A stretch of DNA of 64,000 nucleotides from JBOHRE01 sp050732635. GTDB taxonomy: Bacteria; Gemmatimonadota; Gemmatimonadetes; Longimicrobiales; RSA9. The DNA lies in contig JBOHRE010000002.1 of NCBI GenBank assembly GCA_050732635.1, positions 23,437 to 87,436 of the forward strand. The letters run 5' to 3'. Below, piece after piece: positions 25,980 to 35,611 of the stretch; the stretch's first letter is position 1, and each line of letters begins with the position of its first letter. Position numbers and translations under genes: made by a program. The notes under the pieces are model-generated. The model saw only the letters and a list, made by a program, of their open reading frames with translations, searched no databases and was not told the DNA's origin.

Positions 25980-26013
25980 GTGGCTCCGGCACTCTGCCGG
26001 AGCCACTCTTTTT
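25980..26013 (+). terminator. Rho-independent terminator after recA
   Basis: A perfect 12-base-pair stem (GTGGCTCCGGCA at 25980-25991 with its complement at 25995-26006), a three-base loop CTC, then TCTTTTT at 26007-26013. It is the clearest factor-independent terminator in the window and separates recA from alaS. Confidence 0.92.
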
Positions 26014-26047
26014 GGCGGCTGCGACTCGCGCCCGTCCAAGCCGACGC

Positions 26048-26053
26048 TATATT
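26048..26053 (+). promoter_or_regulatory. Candidate -10 box of alaS
   Basis: TATATT stands seven bases before the alaS ATG at 26061, with no Shine-Dalgarno sequence between. The -35 region at the right distance (CTCGCG) is poor. Since the recA terminator ends at 26013, alaS needs its own promoter in this short gap, which supports the call. Confidence 0.4.
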
Positions 26054-26060
26054 GAACGTC

Positions 26061-28718
26061 ATGAAGTCGGACGATATTCGAGCCGGGTTTCTCGGCTTCT
26101 TCGAGCGCAACGGCCACTCCATCCAGCCGAGCTCGAGTCTGGTTCCGGCGGATGACCCGACGCTGCTCTTCACCAACGCCGGCATGGTCCAATTCAAGCG
26201 GGCGTTCCTGGGCGACGTGCGTCTGCCATACCGGCGCGCCGTGACATCGCAGCGGTGCCTGCGGGTGAGCGGCAAGCACAACGACCTCGAGGAGGTCGGC
26301 GTTACGCCGCGGCATCACACGCTGTTCGAGATGCTGGGCAATTTCTCCTTCGGCGACTACTTCAAGCGCGAGGCCATCGGCTATGCCTGGCAGCTACTCA
26401 CCGAGGAGCTGGGTCTGCCACGCGGGCGGCTGTGGGCCACGGTACACCACGCCGACGACGAGGCCGCCTCGCTCTGGCAGGAGGTTGCGGGCCTGGCGCC
26501 GGCTCGCATCATCCGGCTCGGGGACCGCGACAACTTCTGGCAGATGGCCGAGACCGGGCCCTGCGGACCGTGCTCGGAAATTCATTTCGACCGACGGCCC
26601 GCAGCCGAGTTGGGCGGCCGGCTGTCGCCGGAAGCGTTCGTTGCCTTGACCGAGCGAAACGAGATCCTCGAATTCTGGAATCTCGTATTCATGCAGTTCG
26701 ACCGCGGCGCGGATGGCGAGTTGAGTCCGTTGCCGGCGCCCTCGATCGATACCGGCATGGGCCTGGAGCGGCTGGCCGTGCTGCTGTCGGGCGTGAGCTC
26801 GACGTACGAGACGGACCTGTTCGTGCCCCTGATCGAACGTGCCGTCGATATCGTGGGTGAGCCCTATACGGCCGATTCGGAGCGCGGCGTATCGTACCGC
26901 GTGCTCGCGGACCACGCTCGAGGCGTGGCGTTCCTCCTCGCGGATGGCGTGTTTCCGGGCAACCAGGACCGGGGCTACGTGCTGCGACGCATCCTGCGTC
27001 GCGCGGTGCGTCATGCCTGGCTGCTCGGGCGTCGTGAGCCGACGCTCGTCGGTGTCGTCGATGAGGTGATCGAGCGCATGGGCCGCGCCTATCCGGAGCT
27101 CCGGCAGCGCCGGAGCCACTTGCTGCACACGACGCGCACCGAGGAGGAGCGCTTTCTGGAAACGATCGATGCCGGTATGGCCCGACTCGAAGAGTTCGCG
27201 CCCGTGCGCACCGCGGCGGGTAGCACGGCGCCGGCCGTTATTGCGGGGACCGATGCGTTCCGCCTGTACGACACCTACGGCTTTCCGCTCGATCTGACGG
27301 AGCTGATCGCGCGAGAGCGGGGCTACATGGTCGACCGTCAGGGATTCGAGCGGGCGATCGAGGAGCAGCGGGAGCGCTCGCGTCAGGATCGCCGCGAGGC
27401 GGGGTTCCAGGTCGACACGGATGAGCTGGCTAGCGGCTGGGAGGAGCTCGACGCCGACGTCGATCAGGAGTTCGTCGGCCATCTGGAAACCGCGGTCGAG
27501 ACCGACGTCGTGGCCTACCGGCGTGAGAACGGCCGAGTCGCGCTCCAGCTTCGGCGCAACCCATTCTACGTGGAGGCCGGCGGGCAGGTGAGTGATCGTG
27601 GGATCATCGAAGGTGATGGCTGGGCCGTACTGGTGGACGATGTGCGCCGCGTCGCGGGTCGTGTGGCGGTTCTCGGCGATGTCGAAGGCGAGTTTCCAGG
27701 TGGGCAGCAACCGATTCGCGTACATGCAAAGGTCGAGCGGCCGGTGCGCCATGACACCGAGCGCAACCACACCGCGACGCATCTGTTGCATGCCGCGCTC
27801 CGAAAGATCCTCGGGCCGCACGTCCTGCAGCGCGGTTCACTGGTCGCGCCGGACCGGCTGCGCTTCGACTTCTCGCACCCGAGGCCCCTCACAGCGGACG
27901 AACTCGCGGCCGTGGAAGATGAGGCCAACCGCGCGATTCTCGCGGATTTTGACGTTTGTATCGATTACATCGGCTACGGCGAGGCCGTCGAACGCGGCGC
28001 GATGGCATTATTCGGCGAAAAGTACGCCGATGTAGTCCGCGTCATCACGATTCCGGGCGTGAGTATGGAACTGTGTGGCGGCACGCACGTGCGGCATACC
28101 GGTGAGATCGGGATGTTGCGCATCATAGCGGAGGGCGGTGTCGCGGCGGGCGTTCGCCGCATCGAGGCGGTGACCGGTACGGCGTCGCAACGGCGCGCAC
28201 GGGAGCATGAGCAACTGGTGCGGCAGGCTGCGGCGGCATTGCGGACATCGTCGGACCAGATCGTGCACCGGGTCGAACAACTGCTCGAGGAGAATCGTGA
28301 GCTCAGGCGGCAGCTCGAGCGAACCCGCCGAGCGGGCGCAGCCGATCTCGTAAGCGAATTGCTCGAGCGGTCGAGCGACGTGGATGGCGCGCGCGTGCTC
28401 GCGGCCGAGGTCGACGTTGCGAGTCCGGATGAGCTGCGCGCCCTGGGAGATCGCCTCCGTGAACGGATGCACAGTGGCGTCGTGGTTCTCGCCGCGCGCT
28501 ATGAGGACAAGACGGCGCTGTTCGGCGTCGTCACCGACGATCTGATCCGCCGCGGCGTGCGTGCCGACCGCATCGTACGCGAGGCCGCTGCGGTGACCGG
28601 CGGCACGGGCGGCGGACGACCACACATGGCACAGGGCGGTATCGGCGACCCGTCGAAGCTGGGCGACGCGCTCGAGCGTGCGAAGCAGGTCGTGCGCGAA
28701 CTGCTGGGCGGGGCATGA
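26061..28718 (+). CDS. alaS: Alanyl-tRNA synthetase
   Basis: An 885-residue class II synthetase charging tRNA-Ala. The catalytic domain (about residues 1-450) has motif 1 GMVQFKRAFLG, motif 2 LRVSGKHNDLEEVGVTPRHH and motif 3 DTGMGLERLAVLLSG. The editing domain (about 550-720) has the zinc motif HTATHLLHAALRKILG plus CGGTHVRHTGEIG. The C-Ala domain ends GGRPHMAQGG. Upstream in-frame codons overlap recA and are rejected. The last bases (ATGA) overlap the following small gene. Confidence 0.97.
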   Translation: MKSDDIRAGFLGFFERNGHSIQPSSSLVPADDPTLLFTNAGMVQFKRAFLGDVRLPYRRAVTSQRCLRVSGKHNDLEEVGVTPRHHTLFEMLGNFSFGDYFKREAIGYAWQLLTEELGLPRGRLWATVHHADDEAASLWQEVAGLAPARIIRLGDRDNFWQMAETGPCGPCSEIHFDRRPAAELGGRLSPEAFVALTERNEILEFWNLVFMQFDRGADGELSPLPAPSIDTGMGLERLAVLLSGVSSTYETDLFVPLIERAVDIVGEPYTADSERGVSYRVLADHARGVAFLLADGVFPGNQDRGYVLRRILRRAVRHAWLLGRREPTLVGVVDEVIERMGRAYPELRQRRSHLLHTTRTEEERFLETIDAGMARLEEFAPVRTAAGSTAPAVIAGTDAFRLYDTYGFPLDLTELIARERGYMVDRQGFERAIEEQRERSRQDRREAGFQVDTDELASGWEELDADVDQEFVGHLETAVETDVVAYRRENGRVALQLRRNPFYVEAGGQVSDRGIIEGDGWAVLVDDVRRVAGRVAVLGDVEGEFPGGQQPIRVHAKVERPVRHDTERNHTATHLLHAALRKILGPHVLQRGSLVAPDRLRFDFSHPRPLTADELAAVEDEANRAILADFDVCIDYIGYGEAVERGAMALFGEKYADVVRVITIPGVSMELCGGTHVRHTGEIGMLRIIAEGGVAAGVRRIEAVTGTASQRRAREHEQLVRQAAAALRTSSDQIVHRVEQLLEENRELRRQLERTRRAGAADLVSELLERSSDVDGARVLAAEVDVASPDELRALGDRLRERMHSGVVVLAARYEDKTALFGVVTDDLIRRGVRADRIVREAAAVTGGTGGGRPHMAQGGIGDPSKLGDALERAKQVVRELLGGA

Positions 28719-29038
28719 GCGCGACCCCGGACGCACTCGGCTGGCTGGCTCAGCGCGCGCACGACGTGCCGGATCGACTGCAACGCCGCATGCGCGAGGC
28801 GATCGCGGCGAGTCGTGGCCGTGACGTCGCTACGGTCCTGGGCAACGCGGCCGTGGCCTGCCTCTGCCGAGCGGCCGCGCAACCCGAGCAGCGAAGCGCG
28901 GCCGTCGACCTGCTCTCGGCGGACGCGCTGCTCACGCATGGCTGCGAGGCGGCAGCCCTCGACGGCACCGACTCGCTGCGCGCGTTCTGTCGCGAGTTCG
29001 GCATCGAGGCGCTCACGGACTCGCTGGCGGCGCGGTGA
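28715..29038 (+). CDS. Hypothetical protein between alaS and gmhA
   Basis: A 107-residue, alanine-rich, largely helical cytoplasmic protein that I do not recognise. It starts at an ATG overlapping the alaS stop by four bases and its own stop overlaps the gmhA GTG by four bases, which argues strongly for a real translated gene. It has no membrane segment; four cysteines (VACLCRAA, THGCEAA, RAFCREF) are spread without a metal-site spacing. No function is proposed. Confidence 0.65.
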   Translation: MSATPDALGWLAQRAHDVPDRLQRRMREAIAASRGRDVATVLGNAAVACLCRAAAQPEQRSAAVDLLSADALLTHGCEAAALDGTDSLRAFCREFGIEALTDSLAAR

Positions 29039-29640
29039 GCAGTCCGCCAGTCGAGCAGGCACGGGAGCACCTACGGACGCTTTCGCGCGCGGCCCTGAAC
29101 GCGGCCGATTCGATCGCGGAGGAGATCGTCGAGCTCGCGCACGTCGCAGCGCTCGCGATCAATGGTGGCGGCAAGCTCATGTTTTGCGGCAATGGTGGAT
29201 CGGCAGCGGACGCGCAGCACCTCGCGACGGAATACGTCGTTCGCTTCACGGCAGACCGTGACGGCTTGCCCGCAATTGCGCTGACGACCGACACATCGTT
29301 GCTGACGGCGGCGGCGAACGATCTCGGCTTCGAGCAGGTGTTCGCCCGACAGGTCCGGGCCCTGGGGCGGCGAGGCGACGTGCTGTTTCTGCACTCCACC
29401 TCGGGTCGCTCGCCGAACCTGATCGCTGCGGCCGATGCGGCGCGGGAACGTGGCGTGATCAGCATCGCGCTGTTGAGTGCGCGCGGCGGCGCGTTGCGCG
29501 AACGGGTCGATCGAGCAGTGCTCGTGCCGACCGAACTGGGCGCCACCACACAGGAACTGCAGCTGGCGATCGGCCACATCATCTGCTCGCTCGTGGAATC
29601 GCAGGTCGGCCAGGAGCACGGTGTAGTCAGCGAGCCATGA
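29035..29640 (+). CDS. gmhA: Phosphoheptose isomerase (SIS domain)
   Basis: A 201-residue SIS-domain isomerase converting sedoheptulose-7-phosphate to D-glycero-heptose-7-phosphate for LPS core or other heptose glycans. Visible are FCGNGGSAADAQHLATE with the zinc-binding His and Glu, HSTSGRSPNLIAA for the phosphate, and TTQELQLAIGHIICSLVE with the C-terminal Gln and His. Usual GmhA has STSGNS; here it is STSGRS. GTG start overlaps the previous gene. DiaA-like SIS proteins are an alternative but lack this full set of residues. Other heptose genes are not in the window. Confidence 0.85.
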   Translation: MSSPPVEQAREHLRTLSRAALNAADSIAEEIVELAHVAALAINGGGKLMFCGNGGSAADAQHLATEYVVRFTADRDGLPAIALTTDTSLLTAAANDLGFEQVFARQVRALGRRGDVLFLHSTSGRSPNLIAAADAARERGVISIALLSARGGALRERVDRAVLVPTELGATTQELQLAIGHIICSLVESQVGQEHGVVSEP

Positions 29641-30050
29641 GCGCAGATCCAGGGCCCGCGCTGGAAGCCGCGCGCGAGCGCGAACGGGCGCAAGCTGCAT
29701 TTTACCGTGCGCTTGCGGTTCTCGCGGAAGAGGCCGGTGAGGCGGACACGTCACAGCGACTGAACGAGCTACACGCCGATGAGCAGCATCAGCTCTCCCG
29801 GCTGACGGCGCGACTCCTGGAAATTGGAAGCGTGCCGGCAGATCTCGCCGAACCCGACGAGACCGATATCGAGCAGGGGCTCGCGGGGTGGCAGCAGCGC
29901 GCGCGGTTGCGTGAACGCGAGGAGGTGCGTTTATACGAAGCGCTGCTGCGGCGGGTGTCGGATCCGCCTACGCAGGCAATGTTCGAGGAGTTTCTGCGGG
30001 TCGAGCGCCTGCACGAGGGGCAGCTCGGTGGCAAGTGGATGGGCGCGTGA
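29637..30050 (+). CDS. Ferritin-like/rubrerythrin-type helical protein
   Basis: A 137-residue, mainly helical protein that looks like a four-helix ferritin-like bundle. Acidic residues sit where a di-iron site would be: ERERAQAAFYRAL in helix 1, LHADEQHQL in helix 2, REREEVRLYEALL in helix 3 and RVERLHEGQL (Glu-x-x-His) in helix 4. Helix 2 offers Asp-x-x-His rather than the usual Glu-x-x-His, so metal binding is uncertain. ATG overlaps gmhA by four bases; the SDR gene follows ten bases after its stop. Confidence 0.6.
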   Translation: MSADPGPALEAARERERAQAAFYRALAVLAEEAGEADTSQRLNELHADEQHQLSRLTARLLEIGSVPADLAEPDETDIEQGLAGWQQRARLREREEVRLYEALLRRVSDPPTQAMFEEFLRVERLHEGQLGGKWMGA

Positions 30051-30060
30051 AGGAGATCAC

Positions 30061-30825
30061 GTGCTGGCATTGGAGCTGACCGGAAAGCGAGCGCTCGTGA
30101 CCGGCGGATCGCGCGGCGTCGGCCGGGCGATCGCCCGCTCGTTGGCGCGTGCCGGTGCGGATGTTTTCATTACCTTTCACCAGCGGGTCGACGACGCCGC
30201 AGCGACAGTGCGCGAGTTGACCGAGCTCGGGGTCGAGAGCGGGATGTGGGGCGGCGATCTGGCGGATAGCGGCGCAGTGCGAACCATGTTCGAGGCGGTG
30301 GACCGCGCCTTCAGCTCCAGACTGGACATCTTCGTAGGCAATGCGGGCATCTGGCCTCCCCAAGATGTTCCGGTCGCCGCCATGAGTGACGAGCAGTGGC
30401 GACGCACTCTCGCGGTGAACTTGGACGCAATGTTCTACACGACGCGCGGTGCAGCTCAGCGACTGGGCGATGCCGGCCGGGTGGTGCTGATCGGCTCGAC
30501 CGCGGGTCAGCGCGGTGAAGCCGGGCACGCCGACTACGCAGCAAGCAAAGGTGCGCTGATCTCATTCGTCAAGGGAATCGCGATCGAGCTCGCGCCACGA
30601 GGAATCACGGTCAACTGCGTGGCGCCGGGCTGGATCGACACGGAGATGGCGTCCGCGCCGTACGTGGGTGGGGGCCGTGAGCGCATCGAGGCGATGATCC
30701 CGCTCGGGCGAGTGGCGAGCGTGGAGGACGTCGCCGGTCCGGTGACCTTCCTCTGCTCAGCGCTGGCTCGCCACATTACCGGCGAAGTTCTGAACGTCAA
30801 CGGAGGCGCAGTCCTATGCGGGTAG
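30061..30825 (+). CDS. Short-chain dehydrogenase/reductase (FabG-like)
   Basis: A 254-residue classical SDR. Cofactor loop VTGGSRGVGRAIA, core NAG in FVGNAGIWPP, catalytic Ser in LIGSTAGQRG, and the YAASK motif (Tyr and Lys) are in place, and the C-terminus (ITGEVLNVNGGAVLCG) resembles 3-oxoacyl-ACP reductases. The actual substrate may be a sugar or other ketone rather than acyl-ACP. GTG start is preceded by GAAGGAGAT. The nadE ATG lies ten bases inside its 3' end. Confidence 0.85.
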   Translation: MLALELTGKRALVTGGSRGVGRAIARSLARAGADVFITFHQRVDDAAATVRELTELGVESGMWGGDLADSGAVRTMFEAVDRAFSSRLDIFVGNAGIWPPQDVPVAAMSDEQWRRTLAVNLDAMFYTTRGAAQRLGDAGRVVLIGSTAGQRGEAGHADYAASKGALISFVKGIAIELAPRGITVNCVAPGWIDTEMASAPYVGGGRERIEAMIPLGRVASVEDVAGPVTFLCSALARHITGEVLNVNGGAVLCG

Positions 30826-31643
30826 ATGGCTCTCCCTCTCCCTGGGACGTTGAACAGCAAGCACCGCGCAATGCGGGGCGCCTGCGATCCCAGCTTTCCG
30901 CCTGGCTACGCGACCAGGTCGAGGGCTCGCGCGCAGGCGGTGTCGTTTTCGGCCTCTCCGGTGGTATTGACTCGGCGGTCGTCTGCGGTCTGTGCGTGGA
31001 TGCGCTCGGACCTCGCCGGTGCCTGGCGCTGATCATGCCCATCGAATCGCACGACGAGGATGCACAGCTGGCGCATGCCGTAGCGGAGCGATTCGGCGTC
31101 ACCGCGATGCGGCTGGACCTGCACGATCCCTTTCGGATGATCCTGCAGCAGCTGGAGGAGGCGAGTCACGGGCTGGATGTGAGCACGCGGCGACAGGGAG
31201 CAGAAGCCGCGGAGAGCGGCGTGGCGCTGGCGCGCGCCAACCTGAAGCCCCGACTCCGGATGATCGCCCTCTATTACTTTTCCAACCTGCTCGATTACCG
31301 GGTGATTGGCACGGGCAACGCTGCCGAGCGGCTGGTCGGCTACTTCACGAAATGGGGCGACGGTGCGGCCGACCTGGCGCCTCTGGGCGACCTGCTCAAG
31401 GTCGAAGTGGTGGCGCTGGCCCGCGAGCTGGGCGTGCCGCAGCGAGTGATTCAGCGACCGCCGTCGGCGGGATTGTGGGCGGGACAGACGGATGAAGAGG
31501 AGCTGGGTCTGCGCTACGATGACATCGACCGCTACCTGCTCACCGGCAGCTCGGGAGATGAGGCCGTCGATCGTACGGTGCAACACCGGGTCGATGCGGC
31601 ACGCCACAAGATCGAGCCGCCCCCGGTCGCGCGGCCGGACTGA
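30816..31643 (+). CDS. nadE: NAD synthetase (ammonia-dependent type)
   Basis: A 275-residue enzyme forming NAD from deamido-NAD, ATP and ammonia. The N-type ATP pyrophosphatase loop FGLSGGIDSAVVCGL, the substrate region IGTGNAAERLVGYFTKWGDG and PPSAGLWAGQTDEEELG match NadE. No N-terminal glutaminase (nitrilase) domain is present, so ammonia is the direct nitrogen donor or comes from a separate protein. GGAGGC precedes the ATG by eight bases; it overlaps the SDR stop. Confidence 0.93.
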   Translation: MRVDGSPSPWDVEQQAPRNAGRLRSQLSAWLRDQVEGSRAGGVVFGLSGGIDSAVVCGLCVDALGPRRCLALIMPIESHDEDAQLAHAVAERFGVTAMRLDLHDPFRMILQQLEEASHGLDVSTRRQGAEAAESGVALARANLKPRLRMIALYYFSNLLDYRVIGTGNAAERLVGYFTKWGDGAADLAPLGDLLKVEVVALARELGVPQRVIQRPPSAGLWAGQTDEEELGLRYDDIDRYLLTGSSGDEAVDRTVQHRVDAARHKIEPPPVARPD

Positions 31644-31648
31644 AGGCC

Positions 31649-33004
31649 GTGCACCTCGCGCCGCCGCCGGCGGTCGTGGACGTGGCGCGCACACTCGAGC
31701 AGGCTGGATTTCAGGCCTGGGCGGTCGGCGGTGCGGTGCGCGATGCGTTGCTCGGCAAGTCGGCCCAGGATTGGGACATCGCGACTTCCGCACGGCCGGA
31801 GCAGGTGCGCGGCCTGTTTCGACGCACCGTGCCGATCGGGATCGATCATGGGACCGTCGGCGTCCTGGCCGGCGACGTGCTCTACGAGGTGACGACGTTC
31901 CGCCGGGACGTCGAAACGTTCGGCCGACACGCGGTGGTCGAGTTCGCGGATTCGGTCGAAGAGGATCTCGCGCGTCGTGATTTCACGTTCAACGCCATCG
32001 CGTGGAATCCGCTGACGGACGAGCTGCTGGATCCATTCGGCGGCCTGGACGACCTGCGCGGCGGTCGGCTACGCACGGTCGGCGCGCCCGCCGATCGCTT
32101 CGCGGAAGATCATCTCCGGGTGCTGCGCGCACTCCGGTTCGCGGGCCACTTCCAGCTCGCGATCGACGCGCCGACCTGGATTGCGCTCGTCGCCGCAGTG
32201 CCGCTGCTGTCGACGCTGTCGGCCGAACGCGTGCGTGAGGAGCTTACCAAGGTTCTGACCAAGACGCGGCGCGCCTCCGCCTCGCTGTCGCTTTACGCCA
32301 CCGCCGGTGCTCTGAGTCCGCTGTACCCCGAGCTGGAGGCCACGGTCGGGGTCGATGCAGGAGCGGACCACGAGCTGGACGTGTGGACCGAAAGCTTGCT
32401 GGCGATCGACACGCTGGCACCCACACGACCACGCCTGCGCCTGGCTGCGCTCTTTCACGGACTCGGGATCCCCGGCTCGCGCGTCCGCGACCTGCGCGGC
32501 GGCTGGCGCGCCACCGGCCATGCCGCAGTCGGCGCTGCACTGACCGAGGCGCTGATGCGCCGCTTGCGTTTTTCGAACGCCGACACGAGCACGGTCGTCG
32601 AGCTGCTGCGCATGCAGGAGCAGCTTTTCCCGCCGGACTCCGATGGCGCACGTGTCCGGCGCTGGCTGCACGCCATCGGTCCCGTGGATCCGCGCGACCT
32701 GTTTCGGCTGCGCATCGCGTTGTGCCGCGCGAACCCGCGCGCCGGTGCGAGCGGTGCCGCGGATCTCAGCGAGCGCTGGCACCTGGCGCACCACGTGCTG
32801 ATGCAGCGGCCGCCGCTCCGCGTGACCGATCTGGCAATTGGCGGCGACGACCTGAAGAGCCTGGGATTGCGGCCCGGACCAGAGTACCGCGACCTGCTCG
32901 CCGCGTTACTCGATCGCGTACTCGATGATCCGACACTGAACACACGCGACGCGTTGCTCGGTCTGATCCGGGCGCAGCTCGAGCGGCTGGACCCCGGCGC
33001 GTGA
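31649..33004 (+). CDS. cca: CCA tRNA nucleotidyltransferase / poly(A) polymerase family
   Basis: A 451-residue class II nucleotidyltransferase that adds or repairs the CCA end of tRNA (the tRNA-Gln in this window has no encoded CCA, which fits). The catalytic head has [26 protein letters not shown] (two Asp) and [13 protein letters not shown]; the neck begins [18 protein letters not shown]-terminal region of about 230 residues lacks a clear HD motif. Some relatives are poly(A) polymerases. GTG start five bases after nadE; its stop overlaps the ZIP gene start. Confidence 0.9.
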   Translation: MHLAPPPAVVDVARTLEQAGFQAWAVGGAVRDALLGKSAQDWDIATSARPEQVRGLFRRTVPIGIDHGTVGVLAGDVLYEVTTFRRDVETFGRHAVVEFADSVEEDLARRDFTFNAIAWNPLTDELLDPFGGLDDLRGGRLRTVGAPADRFAEDHLRVLRALRFAGHFQLAIDAPTWIALVAAVPLLSTLSAERVREELTKVLTKTRRASASLSLYATAGALSPLYPELEATVGVDAGADHELDVWTESLLAIDTLAPTRPRLRLAALFHGLGIPGSRVRDLRGGWRATGHAAVGAALTEALMRRLRFSNADTSTVVELLRMQEQLFPPDSDGARVRRWLHAIGPVDPRDLFRLRIALCRANPRAGASGAADLSERWHLAHHVLMQRPPLRVTDLAIGGDDLKSLGLRPGPEYRDLLAALLDRVLDDPTLNTRDALLGLIRAQLERLDPGA

Positions 33005-33720
33005 TCGCGTCACTGGCTTACGCGGCCGTTGCCGGACTGGCGACGTTGATCGGCGGCTTCATCGTGACCGCGGGTGCGGCGCGGCGCGAGCTGCCGGTGA
33101 AGGTGCTGGTCGGCTTCGGTGGCGGCTTCATGCTCGCGGTCGCGCTACTGGAAATGCTGCCCGCCGGTATGCGCGCGGCGCACGGGCTGAGCGCCGTGTT
33201 GATCGGATACCTGGCGGTGCATCTGACGCAACACACAATGACGCCTCACTTCCATTTCGGCGAGGAGACGCACGCTGATCTGATGTCGTCGCGCGGTGTC
33301 GGGGTCTGGGCCTTGGTCGGGTTACTGCCCCATAACTTCTTCGACGGCGTGGCGATTGCCAGCGGTGTTGCGGCCTCGGCCGAGCTGGGGCTCCTCGTGT
33401 TCCTGGCGGTATTGCTGCACAAGGTCCCGACCGGGGTCTCGCTGGCCAGTGTCATGATGGCCAGCGGCAACTCGGCACAAACCACGATCAGCGCAGTATC
33501 AATTACCGGCGCAGCGACCATTCTGGGCGCCCTGGTCACGCCGGTCGTGGCTCCGCTGGCCGAATACGGCCTGGCGCTGTCGGCGGGTGTGACCATCTAC
33601 GTCGCAGCGTCGAATCTGATTCCTGAGGCGCAGCACGAACCCGGCTGGAAGATTCCGGGTGCCGTGTTCCTCGGCGTGGTCGCGTTCTGGTTCACCCGGC
33701 TGCTGCTGCCGGGTCACTGA
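33001..33720 (+). CDS. ZIP-family metal transporter
   Basis: A 239-residue membrane protein with about eight helices. The ZIP metal site is readable: [14 protein letters not shown] (His, Asn, Asp) in helix IV and [13 protein letters not shown] (His) in helix V; a His-rich stretch [14 protein letters not shown] lies in the preceding loop. It should import zinc or another divalent metal across the inner membrane. GTG start shares four bases with the cca stop. No metal regulator is adjacent. Confidence 0.88.
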   Translation: MIASLAYAAVAGLATLIGGFIVTAGAARRELPVKVLVGFGGGFMLAVALLEMLPAGMRAAHGLSAVLIGYLAVHLTQHTMTPHFHFGEETHADLMSSRGVGVWALVGLLPHNFFDGVAIASGVAASAELGLLVFLAVLLHKVPTGVSLASVMMASGNSAQTTISAVSITGAATILGALVTPVVAPLAEYGLALSAGVTIYVAASNLIPEAQHEPGWKIPGAVFLGVVAFWFTRLLLPGH

Positions 33721-33731
33721 GAGGATGCATT

Positions 33732-35135
33732 TTGTCGGAGCTCGAGCTATTCCGGGAGTCTGATATCAGCGCGCCACCACCGCCCGATGTGATGCCGGGT
33801 GCGGCTCCACTTGCGGCGCGCATGCGGCCGCGGGACCTGGACGAGTTTGTCGGTCAGCAGCACCTGATCGCGCCCGGGCGCGGGCTGCGCACGCTCATCG
33901 AGCGCGATGAACTGGGAAGCGTCATTCTCTGGGGGCCGCCGGGCACGGGAAAGACCACGCTCGCGCGGATCATCGCGCGCCGCACGCACGCCGTGTTCGT
34001 GCAGTTCAGCGCGGTGACGGAGGGCGTGCCGCGCGTGCGCGAGATCATCGCCCAGGCCGATCAGCGACTGCGCGCCACTGGGCGACGGACGATCCTGTTC
34101 TGTGACGAGATCCACCGCTTCAACAAGGCACAGCAGGATGCCTTCTTGCCGCATGTCGAGGCGGGCACCGTTACGCTGATTGGCGCGACGACAGAGAATC
34201 CATCGTTCGAGGTGATCGGCGCGCTGCTGAGCCGTGCACGCATCTTCGTCCTGGAGCCGCTGGACGAGAAGGCTGTGCGGAGCGTACTCGAGCGCGCACT
34301 GCTGGACGACGAGCGGGGTCTGGGCGGCAAAGGGTTGCGGGCAACGGACCAGGCGCTTGGCTTGATCGCCCGGCAGGCCGATGGTGATGCGCGCCGGGCG
34401 CTGAACGCGCTCGAATCGGCAGCCGTGCTCGCTGCTGACACGCAGATGATCACGGAGGAGCTGGCCCGCGAGGGGTTACAGCGGCGGGTGTCACGATATG
34501 ACAAGACAGGCGAAGAGCACTACAACCTCATTTCCGCGCTGCACAAGTCGGTACGTGGCAGTGATCCAGACGCGGCGCTCTACTGGCTCGCGCGAATGCT
34601 CGAGGGTGGTGAGGACGGGCTCTACATCGCGCGGCGGCTGGTTCGTATGGCGGTCGAGGACATCGGGCTCGCGGATCCGCTCGCCCTGCGGCTCGCCATG
34701 GCCGCTCGGGACGCCTACCACTTCGTCGGCAGCCCGGAAGGGGATCTCGCGCTGGGGGAAGCTGCGGTATACCTCGCGACCGCGGCGAAGTCCAATCGAC
34801 TGAACGAAGCATTCAACGCGGCGCGGGCGGCCGCGGCGAGCACACCGGCCGAGCCGGTACCGCTGCACATTCGCAATGCGCCGACAGGCCTCATGAAGGA
34901 CCTCGGCTATGGGCGCGACTACGCCTATGCGTTCGATGCCGAGGAGCACTACGTCGTCCAGGACTATTTGCCGCAGTCGCTGCGCGGCAGCCGGTACTTC
35001 GAACCGAGCCGGTTCGGGTACGAGGAGCGAATCGGCCAGCGGCTGGCCTGGTGGCGCGAGCGCGGAAGTGGCCCGGGGAATGCGCAGTCTGGCGACAGAA
35101 CGAGCGAGTCGGCTACGGAAGCGGAAGACAGGTGA
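33732..35135 (+). CDS. rarA: Replication-associated AAA+ ATPase RarA/MgsA
   Basis: A 467-residue clamp-loader-like ATPase acting at stalled replication forks. AAA+ elements: [17 protein letters not shown] (Walker A), [20 protein letters not shown] (Walker B), [20 protein letters not shown] (sensor 1 and Arg finger) and [14 protein letters not shown] (sensor 2). The C-terminal MgsA domain includes [20 protein letters not shown] and [15 protein letters not shown]. The start is TTG at 33732 behind GAGAGGAT. The final TGA overlaps the ATG of the lipoprotein gene. Confidence 0.93.
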   Translation: MSELELFRESDISAPPPPDVMPGAAPLAARMRPRDLDEFVGQQHLIAPGRGLRTLIERDELGSVILWGPPGTGKTTLARIIARRTHAVFVQFSAVTEGVPRVREIIAQADQRLRATGRRTILFCDEIHRFNKAQQDAFLPHVEAGTVTLIGATTENPSFEVIGALLSRARIFVLEPLDEKAVRSVLERALLDDERGLGGKGLRATDQALGLIARQADGDARRALNALESAAVLAADTQMITEELAREGLQRRVSRYDKTGEEHYNLISALHKSVRGSDPDAALYWLARMLEGGEDGLYIARRLVRMAVEDIGLADPLALRLAMAARDAYHFVGSPEGDLALGEAAVYLATAAKSNRLNEAFNAARAAAASTPAEPVPLHIRNAPTGLMKDLGYGRDYAYAFDAEEHYVVQDYLPQSLRGSRYFEPSRFGYEERIGQRLAWWRERGSGPGNAQSGDRTSESATEAEDR

Positions 35136-35611
35136 TGCTCAGAACTGGTGTTTGTAGCGCGGCTGTCGCCGCGGTTGCGCTGACGGCATGCTCAACGGTG
35201 GTGCGCCAGCCCGAGGTCCGCGTCGAGGGGGTGCGGGTGGGAGGAATCGGCCTTCAGGGCGGCTTGTTGTACGTGCTGCTGGAGGTGGAGAACCCCAACG
35301 GCTTCGCGCTGGAGGCGAACGGCCTGACCTACGACATCGACGTCCGGCATCAGGAAAACGGCGACACGAGCTGGGTGGACCTCGTCGACGGGCAGTACGA
35401 GGATGACATCCGCATCGGCTCACGCCAGATCGATCGACTCGAAATTCCCATCGAATTCACGTACCGTGAAATGGGGGGCGCGTTACGCACGTTGATCGAC
35501 CGCGGATCCTTCACCTACCGGATCAGCGGAGCGGTTGCACTGAACGAACCGCTGCGACGCAGTGTGCCATATCGCAAGAGTGGCGTGGTGACGCTGGGTG
35601 GCTCGCGGTGA
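35135..35611 (+). CDS. LEA14/WHy-domain lipoprotein
   Basis: A 158-residue lipoprotein: signal peptide with lipobox LTAC near residue 19, then a single LEA type-2 (WHy) beta-sandwich (LYVLLEVENPNGFALEANGL, IPIEFTYREMGGALRTL). WHy proteins are linked to desiccation or stress tolerance in other organisms; here the role is inferred only from fold. ATG overlaps the rarA stop in TGATG; a further ATG overlaps its own stop (see hflX). Confidence 0.78.
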   Translation: MLRTGVCSAAVAAVALTACSTVVRQPEVRVEGVRVGGIGLQGGLLYVLLEVENPNGFALEANGLTYDIDVRHQENGDTSWVDLVDGQYEDDIRIGSRQIDRLEIPIEFTYREMGGALRTLIDRGSFTYRISGAVALNEPLRRSVPYRKSGVVTLGGSR

